Of a DNA stretch of 47,475 bases, positions 8,985 to 17,878 are shown one piece after another. Made by a program: the position numbers and the translations under genes. Below the pieces are notes generated by a model. The model did not search any database and had not been told where the DNA came from. It saw only the letters and a list, made by a program, of their open reading frames with translations. The stretch is from a virus. Within the stretch, counting starts at the first letter, position 1, and each line of letters begins with the position of its first letter. The DNA lies in IMG/VR virus record IMGVR_UViG_3300017708_001763, positions 1 to 47,475 of that record; one strand, written 5' to 3'.

Positions 8985-8986
8985 CC

Positions 8987-9730
8987 TTACCAAGGACCAC
9001 CAGTCTCAGGGTCTTGTGCAATACCGACAGCAGTATTAATCTCTGATATTTTTTCACTATTTTCTTGCACTTGCCTTTGCAATCCCCATACTTGCAACTC
9101 ATAGTCACCCTTCATGCTCTGAGTGGTAGTAGCAAGATTTTCTTCTCCTTGAATATTAGACCAAGAAGAATTATAATCAGATACTAAAGTCCCCAAACTA
9201 GCAGAGTATCCAAAGACCTTACCAATTTCAGATCCACCGTGTCGAACCAATTTAGTACTAACACCACTTCCAACATTTGATGAAGTCAAAGTATTGTATG
9301 ACCCACCAGTAAATGGATAATCAGATCCAACATTGCCTCCACTTATTTTAGGATAGTCATATATTTGAGCAATATCTTTTTTAATTATTCCATACGCAAT
9401 AGCAGCTGTACCAGCACTAGCAACACCTAATGAAGCACCTGTTGCAGTAGCAACTCCTGTAACGGAATCACCATATACACTAGTTATAGAAGATAAAGTT
9501 GTTCCATATGATGCAGAAGACAATCCAGTATTACCACCAGCAGATTGAATAGATGTTTTTATAGTGTTAATGTCATCTAAAGCTGATACTATTGCTGACG
9601 ATTGAGTTCTAGCAGGTCCCATAAAAGAATCTCGAAGAGCAATAGCTTCTTCAAGTCTCTTCGGCAACCTCTCCTGCTGCAATTCATACATTGCCTTATC
9701 GGCAAGCAATTTGTCGTTTACAACTCCCAT
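8987..9730 (-). CDS. Putative virion structural protein (247 aa)
   Basis: A Gly/Ser/Ala-rich protein with an N-terminal helical region (residues 5-35, LLADKAMYELQQERLPKRLE) and a C-terminal helix (WGLQRQVQENSEKISEINTA). A small-residue stretch near 85-115 (GVATATGASLGVASAGTAAIA) could insert in a membrane or act as a linker. No family is recognised. The structural call rests on composition, on a late box 24 bp upstream of the ATG, and on location beside other late genes. The promoter of the tRNA cluster begins immediately after its stop. Confidence 0.55.
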   Translation of the reverse strand: MGVVNDKLLADKAMYELQQERLPKRLEEAIALRDSFMGPARTQSSAIVSALDDINTIKTSIQSAGGNTGLSSASYGTTLSSITSVYGDSVTGVATATGASLGVASAGTAAIAYGIIKKDIAQIYDYPKISGGNVGSDYPFTGGSYNTLTSSNVGSGVSTKLVRHGGSEIGKVFGYSASLGTLVSDYNSSWSNIQGEENLATTTQSMKGDYELQVWGLQRQVQENSEKISEINTAVGIAQDPETGGPW

Positions 9731-9753
9731 AAATTATATAAGGCATTTGATTC

Positions 9754-9761
9754 TATTTATT
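9754..9761 (-). promoter_or_regulatory. Late promoter box (AATAAATA)
   Basis: The minus strand reads AATAAATA 24 bp upstream of the 247-residue gene. It abuts the probable GTG start (9762) of the divergent plus-strand gene, so the two 5' ends share a very short control region. Confidence 0.55.
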
Positions 9762-10547
9762 GTGAAAGTTGCACTGCTAATGACGGGATACATGAGAAAT
9801 TGGGAACAACACCTCCCAAATATCAAATCAAACATCATTGATAAGTATTCTGCAGACGTTTATATTTCATCATATAATTATTCAGAACTGTATATGGGTT
9901 CTGGTGTAGTTAATGTAGATACTGATAGTCTGATAAGAGAGTATCAACCAAAAAACTATCTATTCAGAAATAAAGAAACTCTACCCGAATTTGAATTTAA
10001 ATCGGATGGTTTAGAAATGAATGGTAGAGAGTGGTCATATAGGATATTGAAGCAATGGTATTGCATATATTTGAGTCTATCTCTATTTGACCCAGAAGAT
10101 TATGACATAGTGGTCAAATGTAGAAGTGATTTCTCAACAAAGAACTTCAACATAAAAAATGAGGATATAGTTATCCCTGCATGGAAGGTCCATCCAGGTC
10201 CATGCGAACCAGAAGATTCATATGTTGATTACTTCGCTCATGGCAAAGGTTACTGGATGAAGCAATACTTCAAATTTTATGAGAAAATAAAAGAGATGCA
10301 TGATAATGATTGGGGAGATGTCTCTTTAGGAGAGACCCTAATCAAGTCATACATCGACAGATATATTGGAAAGAACCATATCAAGTTTGATTATGATATG
10401 GATTGGATGCTCAGGAATGAAATGTGGGCATCAGATTATAGGAGATTGTTTGAGATTGGGGATCCTGATAAACTACTCAAAGTTCCAGCCACTGAGAAGG
10501 ATGCGTTGATCCTTGATGATAGTCTGGATTCTGTGGGTTCAAAGTAA
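9762..10547 (+). CDS. Glycosyltransferase-like protein (261 aa)
   Basis: The N-terminus KVALLMTGYMRNWEQHLPNI followed by SADVYISSYN and later DIVVKCRSDFSTKNFNI resembles phage and bacterial glycosyltransferase-like proteins that begin with a kvallisGqlR strand. The GTG at 9762 places that strand at the N-terminus, so it is preferred over the longer frame (which would overlap the divergent gene) and over an internal ATG at 9780; no clear ribosome site is seen. A potential acidic metal-site motif is KCRSD. The 3' end overlaps the convergent oxygenase gene by 71 bp. The donor and acceptor sugars cannot be read from the sequence. Confidence 0.6.
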   Translation: MKVALLMTGYMRNWEQHLPNIKSNIIDKYSADVYISSYNYSELYMGSGVVNVDTDSLIREYQPKNYLFRNKETLPEFEFKSDGLEMNGREWSYRILKQWYCIYLSLSLFDPEDYDIVVKCRSDFSTKNFNIKNEDIVIPAWKVHPGPCEPEDSYVDYFAHGKGYWMKQYFKFYEKIKEMHDNDWGDVSLGETLIKSYIDRYIGKNHIKFDYDMDWMLRNEMWASDYRRLFEIGDPDKLLKVPATEKDALILDDSLDSVGSK

Positions 10548-11151
10548 CCCTAATATCACCAGGAATCACTAACCTCTCTTCTTTTCTCTCAGAGATCTTT
10601 TGAGTAAAATGCCCAATCTTACTTGGAAAAATTACAATACTTCCTTCAATGGGTGTAATACCATAAACATTGCAGTTATATTTGTTATATTCAGTAATTA
10701 GATTTTTCTTAATTGACTCAGTAAACATATCTCCAACGCATTCATTGGGATTTTTTTCTTGAGCAATGCAAAACCTATCAGATGTCTCTCCAGTATTTAC
10801 ATAGTAAACAAAACTCAAATCAGATGCATTGTGATTATGAGGTTTAACTGAAGGTGTGGCATCATCCTTATGATACCCAACCCAGGATTTAATGATGTGA
10901 TAGTCTAACTTTGAATGATCAACTTTTAAATAATCAAAATAATTATCTACATGTTGCCGAAGTTCTTCAAAAAACGGTTTGCATGATACCTTTTGATGTG
11001 CAAAAATTCTTCCAGAATATTCTGGACTTTCATTTTGATATCCATCAAACCAATAATCACGAAGTTCATCAATATGCTTTTTGATTTCTTCATGACACTC
11101 TACCATTCCCTGGTACACAATCGTAGGGAATGCTTCATGTACTCGATGCAT
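10477..11151 (-). CDS. 2OG-Fe(II) oxygenase (PF13759-like)
   Basis: A 224-residue protein of the cyanophage-type 2-oxoglutarate/Fe(II) oxygenases. Residues 103-120 (KPHNHNASDLSFVYYVNT) match the conserved HxH region, and the distal His181 (PSKIGHFTQ) and Arg201 (GDIRVTL) complete the usual jelly-roll signature. The ATG overlaps the stop of the upstream fibre-like gene as TGATG, so it is translationally coupled to the gp5/spike/fibre operon and is probably expressed late. The last 24 codons overlap the convergent glycosyltransferase-like gene. The substrate is unknown. Confidence 0.8.
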   Translation of the reverse strand: MHRVHEAFPTIVYQGMVECHEEIKKHIDELRDYWFDGYQNESPEYSGRIFAHQKVSCKPFFEELRQHVDNYFDYLKVDHSKLDYHIIKSWVGYHKDDATPSVKPHNHNASDLSFVYYVNTGETSDRFCIAQEKNPNECVGDMFTESIKKNLITEYNKYNCNVYGITPIEGSIVIFPSKIGHFTQKISERKEERLVIPGDIRVTLNPQNPDYHQGSTHPSQWLEL

Positions 11152-11798
11152 CAGATACCATTAATATTATATTCTCTATTATCTCCTGGATAGTCCTCTG
11201 GTGTCAAGCCCTCATACTCAGGAATATTTTTAGTTGTATCCTTACGTTCACCAAATACAACATAATCACAATTAATACCAGTTCCTGCATTATTTTTAAT
11301 AATAATCCTATTTCCCCACTCAATCTTATAAACAAATAATTCTTGCCAATGTCCATTGGGAGTTAGATTAACAGATATATTATCCATATCAACTAAATCT
11401 TTCCAATAATAAGGAAGTTCAATATAAGATTGATTGACTAATTTACCTTTAATATACACATCCGCAGTTGGTCCCTCAAGAGTAATATACCTAAGACGAT
11501 GATTTTCTTTAGATGGGTGCTTAATGTCAAATGATTTTTTAGCATCCCAAATTGCAGATTTTGCATTTAGAGAGGATACTGCAGAACTTACAATATCTGA
11601 TGCCTGAACAATGGCATCTGCCTTAATATTACCACATAATATATTGTAATGAATCCAAGGTGTACATGCCTCAGCAGGATAATTTGGATCACCAGTTGTT
11701 GCTTTTAACAAATAATCATATTTGCTTGAAAAAGGACCACTGATACCTTCATCTGCACATCCCGTGGTATTACTTGCCTGTGGAATAAACTCTGCCAT
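11151..11798 (-). CDS. Virion structural protein, paralogue B (215 aa)
   Basis: The C-terminal 120 residues share a clear pattern with the next upstream gene: AKKSFDIKHPSKE, LRYITLEGPTADVYIKGKL, ELPYYWKDLVD, then a VxFGER segment and a YEGLTPEDYPGDN ending. The same pattern is familiar from tail-fibre-like proteins of cyanomyoviruses. The unique N-terminal 85 residues are Ala/Ser-rich. It is coupled to the 2OG oxygenase downstream (TGATG) and 2 nt from the paralogue upstream. A trimeric fibre or baseplate decoration role is inferred. Confidence 0.65.
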   Translation of the reverse strand: MAEFIPQASNTTGCADEGISGPFSSKYDYLLKATTGDPNYPAEACTPWIHYNILCGNIKADAIVQASDIVSSAVSSLNAKSAIWDAKKSFDIKHPSKENHRLRYITLEGPTADVYIKGKLVNQSYIELPYYWKDLVDMDNISVNLTPNGHWQELFVYKIEWGNRIIIKNNAGTGINCDYVVFGERKDTTKNIPEYEGLTPEDYPGDNREYNINGI

Positions 11799-11800
11799 AA

Positions 11801-12571
11801 TTACCTCTTAGTATCATAATGATATCCAGATACCGAATATTCATCGTTATTACCTGGATAGTCTGCTGGGGTTGTACCCTCGTATTCTGGAATTAGCTTC
11901 TCACCATCTACTCGCTCACCATAAACATGATAATGGCAGTTAATAGGTCTGGAAGAGTGTAGAAAAACTTTATTGTCTTCAATTTTATGAACTATAATAT
12001 CTTGATGAATTCCAACTGGAGTAATAGATACTGTAATTGAATCAGGATCTACCAATTCTCCCCAATATTCTGGAAGTTCAATTACACTATCATTCTTCAA
12101 TTTACCTCTTATGTATACGTCATTTGTTGGTCCTTCAGGACAAGTGTGACGCAATCTCCAACCTTCCTTTGTTGGATGAGGAATATCAAAATTCTTTTTA
12201 GCAGATAATATATGTCCACCACAGCGAGACATAACTTCTCCCTGAGCAATAATATTCATCCCAGCATTAATGCTCTGAGCAGTATCTACCACACCCAAAA
12301 ATGCTGCTGGTCCATCGACAGCGAGTGAATATGGATTATTAATTCCAGTACATAGAGCACCAGGAATAATTGGTGGAATTATCATGTCAGGATTCTGACA
12401 TGGACCAATCATTACAGTCGCTGTTAAGAATGGCGGAAGAGCCCCAAAAATAGATGGACCCTCCATAAAAGATCCTCCTCTAATCTGTAGAGGACCCTTG
12501 CCCAATACGAGACTAGGATCGCCCTGACCGACATACAAAGTCTTTTTAACTTCTAAATCGGGTACTTTCAT
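11801..12571 (-). CDS. Virion structural protein, paralogue A (256 aa)
   Basis: A paralogue of the following gene: AKKNFDIPHPTKEGWRLR, EGPTNDVYIRGKL, ELPEYWGELVD, VYGER and YEGTTPADYPGNN occur in the same order and spacing. The N-terminal 120 residues differ and are Gly/Pro-rich. The start overlaps the stop of the spike-like gene by 4 nt (ATGA), so the two are coupled. The order gp5, spike-like, paralogue A, paralogue B suggests that these proteins attach at the baseplate. Confidence 0.65.
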   Translation of the reverse strand: MKVPDLEVKKTLYVGQGDPSLVLGKGPLQIRGGSFMEGPSIFGALPPFLTATVMIGPCQNPDMIIPPIIPGALCTGINNPYSLAVDGPAAFLGVVDTAQSINAGMNIIAQGEVMSRCGGHILSAKKNFDIPHPTKEGWRLRHTCPEGPTNDVYIRGKLKNDSVIELPEYWGELVDPDSITVSITPVGIHQDIIVHKIEDNKVFLHSSRPINCHYHVYGERVDGEKLIPEYEGTTPADYPGNNDEYSVSGYHYDTKR

Positions 12572-13158
12572 CCTAAAAATCCTCCAAGTCTTTGCTGTGT
12601 TTCAAATAATGATGCTCCTTTTGATGGTTTTATTGTTGTAGAGGCATCTGCACAATCAACTAAACCACCGTAAAAATTTAACGAACTGCTTCCAACTAGT
12701 TCACATGTCCCTGAAGATATAAATTTAGCAACTGAATCACCGTTAATCTCTATATTCTTAGATTTTATATTAATTTTTTCATTAGATTCAATATTGATGT
12801 TTCCAGTTTTATTGTTAAACCCTGTTGCCTTTATATCAATATCTCGGGCTTCTATCCTAATCCTACCACCAGGTGCTCTCAATACAATATCACCTCTTGC
12901 AGCATTTAGCATATAAGATACATCATTAACAGGAACTTCGCCACAATGTACCTGATATACACCAGGACACCTATTAATAGTTCCTCCCTTCATTTTACCA
13001 GAAGACATGAACATTGTATAGTGCTCAGATGCTTGCGCTGGTTCTCCATTACGAATCAATACTCCAGCATATGTACTATTTGGACTTATATGACCAAATT
13101 TTATATGACCGTAGTCATTTCCCAATTCGATTGGGGTATGTATTCTTGGTTTTGCCAT
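12568..13158 (-). CDS. Baseplate spike-like beta-helix protein (196 aa)
   Basis: Residues about 85-150 show short alternating beta repeats (GDIVLRAPGGRIRIEARDIDI, then NINIESNEKINIKSKNIEING), the pattern of gp5/VgrG C-terminal beta-helices that form membrane-piercing needles. It lies 12 nt after the gp5 gene, which itself lacks such a region, so the spike function of T4 gp5 may be encoded separately here. Whether a metal-tipped PAAR end exists cannot be seen. Confidence 0.55.
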   Translation of the reverse strand: MAKPRIHTPIELGNDYGHIKFGHISPNSTYAGVLIRNGEPAQASEHYTMFMSSGKMKGGTINRCPGVYQVHCGEVPVNDVSYMLNAARGDIVLRAPGGRIRIEARDIDIKATGFNNKTGNINIESNEKINIKSKNIEINGDSVAKFISSGTCELVGSSSLNFYGGLVDCADASTTIKPSKGASLFETQQRLGGFLG

Positions 13159-13170
13159 GATTACCTAGAG

Positions 13171-16119
13171 TTAATATCCATATCCACCACCTGATGGAGG
13201 TGATGGTGGTGGTGCCGATGGAGGTGATGGTGGTGGTGCTGATGGAGGTGATGGTGGTGGTGCCGATGGTGGTGCCGATGGTGGCGGTGCTGATGGAGGT
13301 GCTGATGGAGGTGCAGGTGCAGATGAAGTTGTAGATGATTCAGGTGCAGATGCATATGATTGTTCAGAATTAGTATCTGTCATAGGATCAGAGAACTGCT
13401 CAGATTGTCTAGATGCTGTACCGTAAGTAGATGAAGTACTAGTTTCTTGACCTGACATTGTTGAGACACCTTGCCCCATATTCTGAGCAAGAACTCCATT
13501 TCTCCAAACAAATCTTTCGTCAGAGTATTGCAAACTTTCAGATGCGGTTTCGTAAATATATGGATGAGGTCTACCCTGATAAGATTCATGGGTTCTACCA
13601 GTCATCTTTCTCCCCATATGAGTATGGAATGGTCCATAATATGGTTGTCCATTAACAAATCCAACAAAAGATTGACCTTCAATATTTCCAACACAATCAA
13701 CAACAGATACAACTGATTTAAGAATATCATCACCGTAAACTGTCCCTTCTGGATCATCACCAATTCTCTCTACACAAAGAACTGGATTTAAAACAGCATT
13801 ATATCCAGTTTCAGAATCAATATAAATTTCTGGTCTCTCTACAAATCCTCTACCTGGTTTTAATATTTCCAGGGAATCCAAAACCCCAAAAGGTCCAAAT
13901 TTAGGAATTACTTCCGCACCATTGCTTGGTTTGATAACAATTTTATCCCCATCGGAGTAATTCATCCCAGCACTTTCAATATCAATAGCACAAAGAACAA
14001 GAATAACGGGATAACTACCAATATTTAATGTTGGGAAGGCATTTATATCAGTCTCACCATTTAAACCAGTACCTGGTATCTTAGTTATCCCCCTAAGTCT
14101 TCCCAACGTTTCATCACTATTCTCACCAATCCCAAGACCGTTAATACCACCACCATCAGAATTTGCGTTTCCGCCAGATCCCCCAGGATAAATTCCAGGA
14201 GTAATTATGACTCCACCACCAGGAAAACCACCAATAATATTCCGATCATCTGGGGTAATAATAAGGTCTCCTCCACCAGATCCCGAATCACCACCTCCTC
14301 CATCATCATCACCACCATCACCACCATCTCCTGGTGTCACTGGATTAATAATATCATTGCTAGTTCCTGGTGGATATTTTTCCCACTTACCGTCTCCCCT
14401 CTTAATTATAGTCCAATCTTTTGGTGCCCAAGTTCTATTATCTCCACCAAGATCACCATTAGGTCCAGGCAAATATCCAGATCCTGGATCTTCGATTATA
14501 ACTCTTCTAATTCGTTTTGTTGGAACACCACCCTCACCAATTCCACCATCAGGCTCCATTTCAACTCTAGCTCTACTACCACCACCTTTACCACAATTAT
14601 CAGATATATCTACAAATGGTGCTTTTGAATATCCAATCCCAGGTGCTATCAAATCAACTCCAAGAAGATCTCCAGCAGCACTAACTATTGCATTGCCTCT
14701 TCCTCCAGATCCTCCACCACCCCAAAAAGTTACTTGAGGTGGACCACAAAATACAGGACCAACATTACACCCATTTGCAGAATTTACTGCACTATCAATT
14801 AACTCACCAAAATCAATACTAGCAATATTATCAATATCAACCAAATTTGCAGCATTTGCAGCTAGACTTTTTGCACTACTAATGATCCCTTCTATGTTAA
14901 AAGTAGTTGGGGGTTTTGATCCTTCAAAAATATTCCACTCTTTTGTTTCTGGACATTCTTGGTCTTCTTCACATGCAAGAAAACCTGCAATTTGACCCAA
15001 AATTCCCAGAATTCCATTTACAAGACTAAATGCCCCACCAATCAAAGAAGATAAAGAACCAATAATGGAATCAATAGCACCACTTAATGCTCCTAAAGTG
15101 CTACCAAGAAGAGATCCAACAAAGTTCTGAACGGCACATGCAGGTACATTAATATACCTATCCAACATTTTACTAAGGAAATTGCCAACAAGACCTTTCA
15201 GATTGCCGATCATCTTATTAAAAAGACAGACAATTAACTCAATAATAGCATCCTTTGCAACCTTTGCCTTGTCCCTGTCTGGTGGATTAATTAACTCATA
15301 TAGTTTTTTAGTTTGTTTATTTATCTCCTCCTCAACAAATTTTCTAATGTTTTTAAATAAGTCTTTTAACCCAAGTGACACAAACTCAGACGCTGTACTA
15401 ATCTGTTCCTGAATCCATTCTTGCTTCTCAGAAATCCACCCCTGAGCAGCATCCTGCCATGTATTAAGTTGGTTAGTTGCTCTCTCAATCTTTGCAATCA
15501 ATTCTTGCATAGACTTCTGAATAGAAGTCATAGGAACCTTTTCACAGGCAGTCGGAGATTGTAAAGCATATGCAGGTTCCTGCATCATAGTGGTATCCGA
15601 CAAAGTTGACATATTAGGATAAAATATGCCCTCAAATAAATTTGTTTGAAAATTTGCTATAGAATACCCAGGAGCTCTATCACTGGATGTATCAAATCCA
15701 CTAAAAGGATCAAAACCCCTATTATCTCGTTGTTTTCTGGGAAGAAGCAGATGGTCATTATTACCAATCGTTCCAATATGCATTGGACCAGATTTGGTTA
15801 CAGGATCAATCCACATCCCCCATATTTGTGAACCCTGAGTTATACCAATTGACCCACCAGTTCTTTTATGTCCACTTCCAAGACTACCAAGATTTATTTG
15901 CACCCAAGGAAGTTGTGCATCAGGATATTCGGTTTTGTCCGCAGGATGAACTCCTTCAATACGAACCTTAACTCTAAATCCATAATTTTTTATAGCCTCT
16001 CTCCCCTCCAACAGTTCACCATCTCTCTCCCAGGTCTCTCTAGGAGCGACAATACCCTGCCAATAGTTGTAAGGTTGATCAGATGTAAAAAGTGGATTAA
16101 ATATACTTCCTTGGGGCAT
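13171..16119 (-). CDS. 5: gp5-like baseplate hub protein (982 aa)
   Basis: The N-terminus (GFRVKVRIEGVHPADKTEYP, then LPWVQINLGS and GSQIWGMWIDP) is the OB-fold region of the T4 gp5 family. Instead of the T4 lysozyme domain there is a helical region (about 200-320), a small-residue hydrophobic stretch (about 350-400), GxGY-type beta modules, and the segment GPFHTHMGRKMTG near residue 835 that is usual in cyanophage gp5 proteins. The last 60 residues are Pro/Ser/Ala repeats ending GGGYGY. The protein is far longer than T4 gp5 (575 aa). It follows the CP12-like gene by 5 nt under one late box and heads a run of spike and fibre-like genes. Confidence 0.82.
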   Translation of the reverse strand: MPQGSIFNPLFTSDQPYNYWQGIVAPRETWERDGELLEGREAIKNYGFRVKVRIEGVHPADKTEYPDAQLPWVQINLGSLGSGHKRTGGSIGITQGSQIWGMWIDPVTKSGPMHIGTIGNNDHLLLPRKQRDNRGFDPFSGFDTSSDRAPGYSIANFQTNLFEGIFYPNMSTLSDTTMMQEPAYALQSPTACEKVPMTSIQKSMQELIAKIERATNQLNTWQDAAQGWISEKQEWIQEQISTASEFVSLGLKDLFKNIRKFVEEEINKQTKKLYELINPPDRDKAKVAKDAIIELIVCLFNKMIGNLKGLVGNFLSKMLDRYINVPACAVQNFVGSLLGSTLGALSGAIDSIIGSLSSLIGGAFSLVNGILGILGQIAGFLACEEDQECPETKEWNIFEGSKPPTTFNIEGIISSAKSLAANAANLVDIDNIASIDFGELIDSAVNSANGCNVGPVFCGPPQVTFWGGGGSGGRGNAIVSAAGDLLGVDLIAPGIGYSKAPFVDISDNCGKGGGSRARVEMEPDGGIGEGGVPTKRIRRVIIEDPGSGYLPGPNGDLGGDNRTWAPKDWTIIKRGDGKWEKYPPGTSNDIINPVTPGDGGDGGDDDGGGGDSGSGGGDLIITPDDRNIIGGFPGGGVIITPGIYPGGSGGNANSDGGGINGLGIGENSDETLGRLRGITKIPGTGLNGETDINAFPTLNIGSYPVILVLCAIDIESAGMNYSDGDKIVIKPSNGAEVIPKFGPFGVLDSLEILKPGRGFVERPEIYIDSETGYNAVLNPVLCVERIGDDPEGTVYGDDILKSVVSVVDCVGNIEGQSFVGFVNGQPYYGPFHTHMGRKMTGRTHESYQGRPHPYIYETASESLQYSDERFVWRNGVLAQNMGQGVSTMSGQETSTSSTYGTASRQSEQFSDPMTDTNSEQSYASAPESSTTSSAPAPPSAPPSAPPPSAPPSAPPPSPPSAPPPSPPSAPPPSPPSGGGYGY
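13193..13264. repeat. Tandem 24-bp repeat encoding SAPPPSPP
   Basis: Three nearly identical 24-bp units (13193-13216, 13217-13240, 13241-13264; one C/T difference) followed by degenerate partial units. They encode the proline-rich tail of the gp5-like protein. Slippage could change the tail length between strains. Confidence 0.9.
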
Positions 16120-16124
16120 TTAAA

Positions 16125-16352
16125 TCAATCCTCGTATACCAAACATTCTGGTTCTGATGGATTTGCATCACAATATAATTCTAGAGGTGTGGGATCATGA
16201 TGATCTCCTGCTTCAATCTCTTTTTTATGATGTTCCACGTAATCTTCCAATTCATGCAATTCACCTTCAATATGGCGACGTTGATTTGGAGAGATCATAG
16301 GATTGTCTAAGATCTCCTTATCCTTTTCAATATGCTCTTCGATACTTTCCAT
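16125..16352 (-). CDS. CP12-like C-terminal-domain protein (75 aa)
   Basis: The final 24 residues (DPTPLELYCDANPSEPECLV and the YED terminus) match the C-terminal GAPDH-binding loop of CP12, the redox switch that inhibits the Calvin cycle enzymes GAPDH and PRK: the C-x8-C pair (Cys61, Cys70), the NP-x-x-x-EC core and the final YED are all present. The N-terminal CP12 cysteine pair and AWDxVEEL core are absent, replaced by a charged coiled-coil helix (residues 1-48). A perfect TATAAATA late box lies 22 bp upstream, and gp5 follows after 5 nt, so it is expressed with virion genes. It could inhibit host GAPDH late in infection, or be a structural protein with a chance tail; the former is inference. 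Confidence 0.6.
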   Translation of the reverse strand: MESIEEHIEKDKEILDNPMISPNQRRHIEGELHELEDYVEHHKKEIEAGDHHDPTPLELYCDANPSEPECLVYED

Positions 16353-16373
16353 AATAGTTGATGGAGTTAATGT

Positions 16374-16381
16374 TATTTATA
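16374..16381 (-). promoter_or_regulatory. Late promoter box (TATAAATA)
   Basis: An exact T4 late -10 box on the minus strand, 22 bp before the CP12-like start. It should drive the CP12-like, gp5, spike-like, fibre-like and oxygenase genes as one late unit. Confidence 0.8.
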
Positions 16382-16448
16382 GGGATTAAAGATCAAATTT
16401 TTGTATTTGTCAGGATTAAAGTTAAGGTCATTAAATCAAGGAGATAAA

Positions 16449-17876
16449 TCAATATTTACCAGATTGACCAGTAAAATCTTTAATGTTAAAGTTACCCGAA
16501 GATCCAATTAGATTTGCCCAATTACTTTGTGATTCAGATGAAGAATTTGAAGTGTTATTTTTCTTTGGTACTCTACCATAAGAATCTCGAATTAAATGCA
16601 TCTTAGTCAAAAGAGTCTTTGATGTCAAGTGAGTGCAAATATCACATATTATATACAATCCACTCAATTCTTTATCAATGCCAGTTTGATCTTTTGAACT
16701 TTGTTCTGGAAAATCACAATGTACCAATTGTCCCGCCCTTAAAGAATAATCACCTACGACAACAATTTCCACACTTAATGAGAATAATTTATTATAAGTC
16801 ATTGCAGACTGCAAAATAACCTCTTCTAAGATAAGATTTGAGTCCCTCTGTTTTTCAATCTGTTCTTTAACATTTCCATCTGGAAATTCTCCCTTAGCGT
16901 CTACTCTTGTAAATCTTCTAGAAGCAAGTTGACCATCTGTTGCAAATTCAGACTCAAATTCATCATTTAATTTTGCAACTTCTGAACCACCATGAATCTT
17001 TTGCTCATCACTACCAATCTCTTGAGATTTTGTATTAAAAATGTGGGTATATGTATCAAATGTCTCCAATTTAGATCCATAAGTACCAGCAACAAGATTT
17101 TGCCTCACATTTACAGTCTTATTAGCGTCAAAAGTAATTATCTTTCCGTCGTATCCACCAGGCAATTCTGTTGTAGAGTTATATATAAATGACTTATAGT
17201 TTTCCTCCCCATCATCGAATAAAGTATCTATTGATCTAAAATTAAATCCTTCATAAGTTTCGTAAATCAGATATCCAGCACTGCTTTCAGATGATTGAGA
17301 TACTGCTTTTGTAGCAATTTCTGCTAATAGAGTAAATGGTTTCTTACCTTTACCAGCAAAATTGTGAACATTTGCGGTTGCATCCAGATTAATATTTTTT
17401 TTAGTTTTTAAATTTTCATTTAGAATTAAAGCTACAGACTGACTAATTTCTCCATCAAATCGTTTATACACTTCACATGCTAACAAATCATTAGCAATCA
17501 ACTCTCTAGACACAAGATCCAGAGTAAATATAGTGTTTTCTGCAGAAGATATTATGTTACGTATTTCTAAAATATATAGATCATTATCTCCAGCAAATTT
17601 CAGTTTATTTCCTAAGTTGTCCTCAATCGTAAGATTGACTTTCTCAGATCCTGTAAGTTTAAGATCTTGAAGAATGGTAATGCTATTCTTTTTCCCATCA
17701 CTAGTATTACCAGTATCAACTATAACAATACTAAACCTGACTGAACTATCCAATATACTCTCATAATAATCACAAAGAACTACACCAGCAGAAACATCAA
17801 CTATATCTCCAGATTTTGATGTAATCTCAAGTTTACTAATATTACCAGATTGTGATGCTTGAAGTGGAGTTGACAT
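16449..17876 (-). CDS. Baseplate hub protein, gp27-like (475 aa)
   Basis: The N-terminus (LEITSKSGDIVDVSAGVVLCDYYESILDSSVRFSIVIVDTG pattern, cut here by description) and the layout of two beta-barrel-like halves suggest a gp27/VgrG-type hub that binds gp5; the late part LRAGQLVHCDFPEQ followed by SGLYIICDICTHL fits the hub barrel seen in such proteins. Sequence similarity to T4 gp27 is not directly obvious, so the call rests on pattern and position: directly downstream of the M23 hub protein and before the gp5 unit. It starts 2 nt after the stop of the upstream gene. Confidence 0.55.
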   Translation of the reverse strand: MSTPLQASQSGNISKLEITSKSGDIVDVSAGVVLCDYYESILDSSVRFSIVIVDTGNTSDGKKNSITILQDLKLTGSEKVNLTIEDNLGNKLKFAGDNDLYILEIRNIISSAENTIFTLDLVSRELIANDLLACEVYKRFDGEISQSVALILNENLKTKKNINLDATANVHNFAGKGKKPFTLLAEIATKAVSQSSESSAGYLIYETYEGFNFRSIDTLFDDGEENYKSFIYNSTTELPGGYDGKIITFDANKTVNVRQNLVAGTYGSKLETFDTYTHIFNTKSQEIGSDEQKIHGGSEVAKLNDEFESEFATDGQLASRRFTRVDAKGEFPDGNVKEQIEKQRDSNLILEEVILQSAMTYNKLFSLSVEIVVVGDYSLRAGQLVHCDFPEQSSKDQTGIDKELSGLYIICDICTHLTSKTLLTKMHLIRDSYGRVPKKNNTSNSSSESQSNWANLIGSSGNFNIKDFTGQSGKY

Positions 17877-17878
17877 TT

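Noticed and set aside
13193-13290. Short direct repeats as a possible CRISPR array
   Set aside because: Repeats are contiguous 24-bp units without spacers and encode protein repeats; no CRISPR array is visible anywhere in the window.
13161-13355. Minus-strand frame giving an extremely His/Leu-rich protein
   Set aside because: It is the shifted frame of the proline-rich 24-bp repeats of the gp5-like gene; the gp5 frame is continuous over 982 codons.
14207-14737. Plus-strand proline-rich frame of 176 codons
   Set aside because: Antisense shadow of glycine-rich gp5 sequence; no start context, no family.
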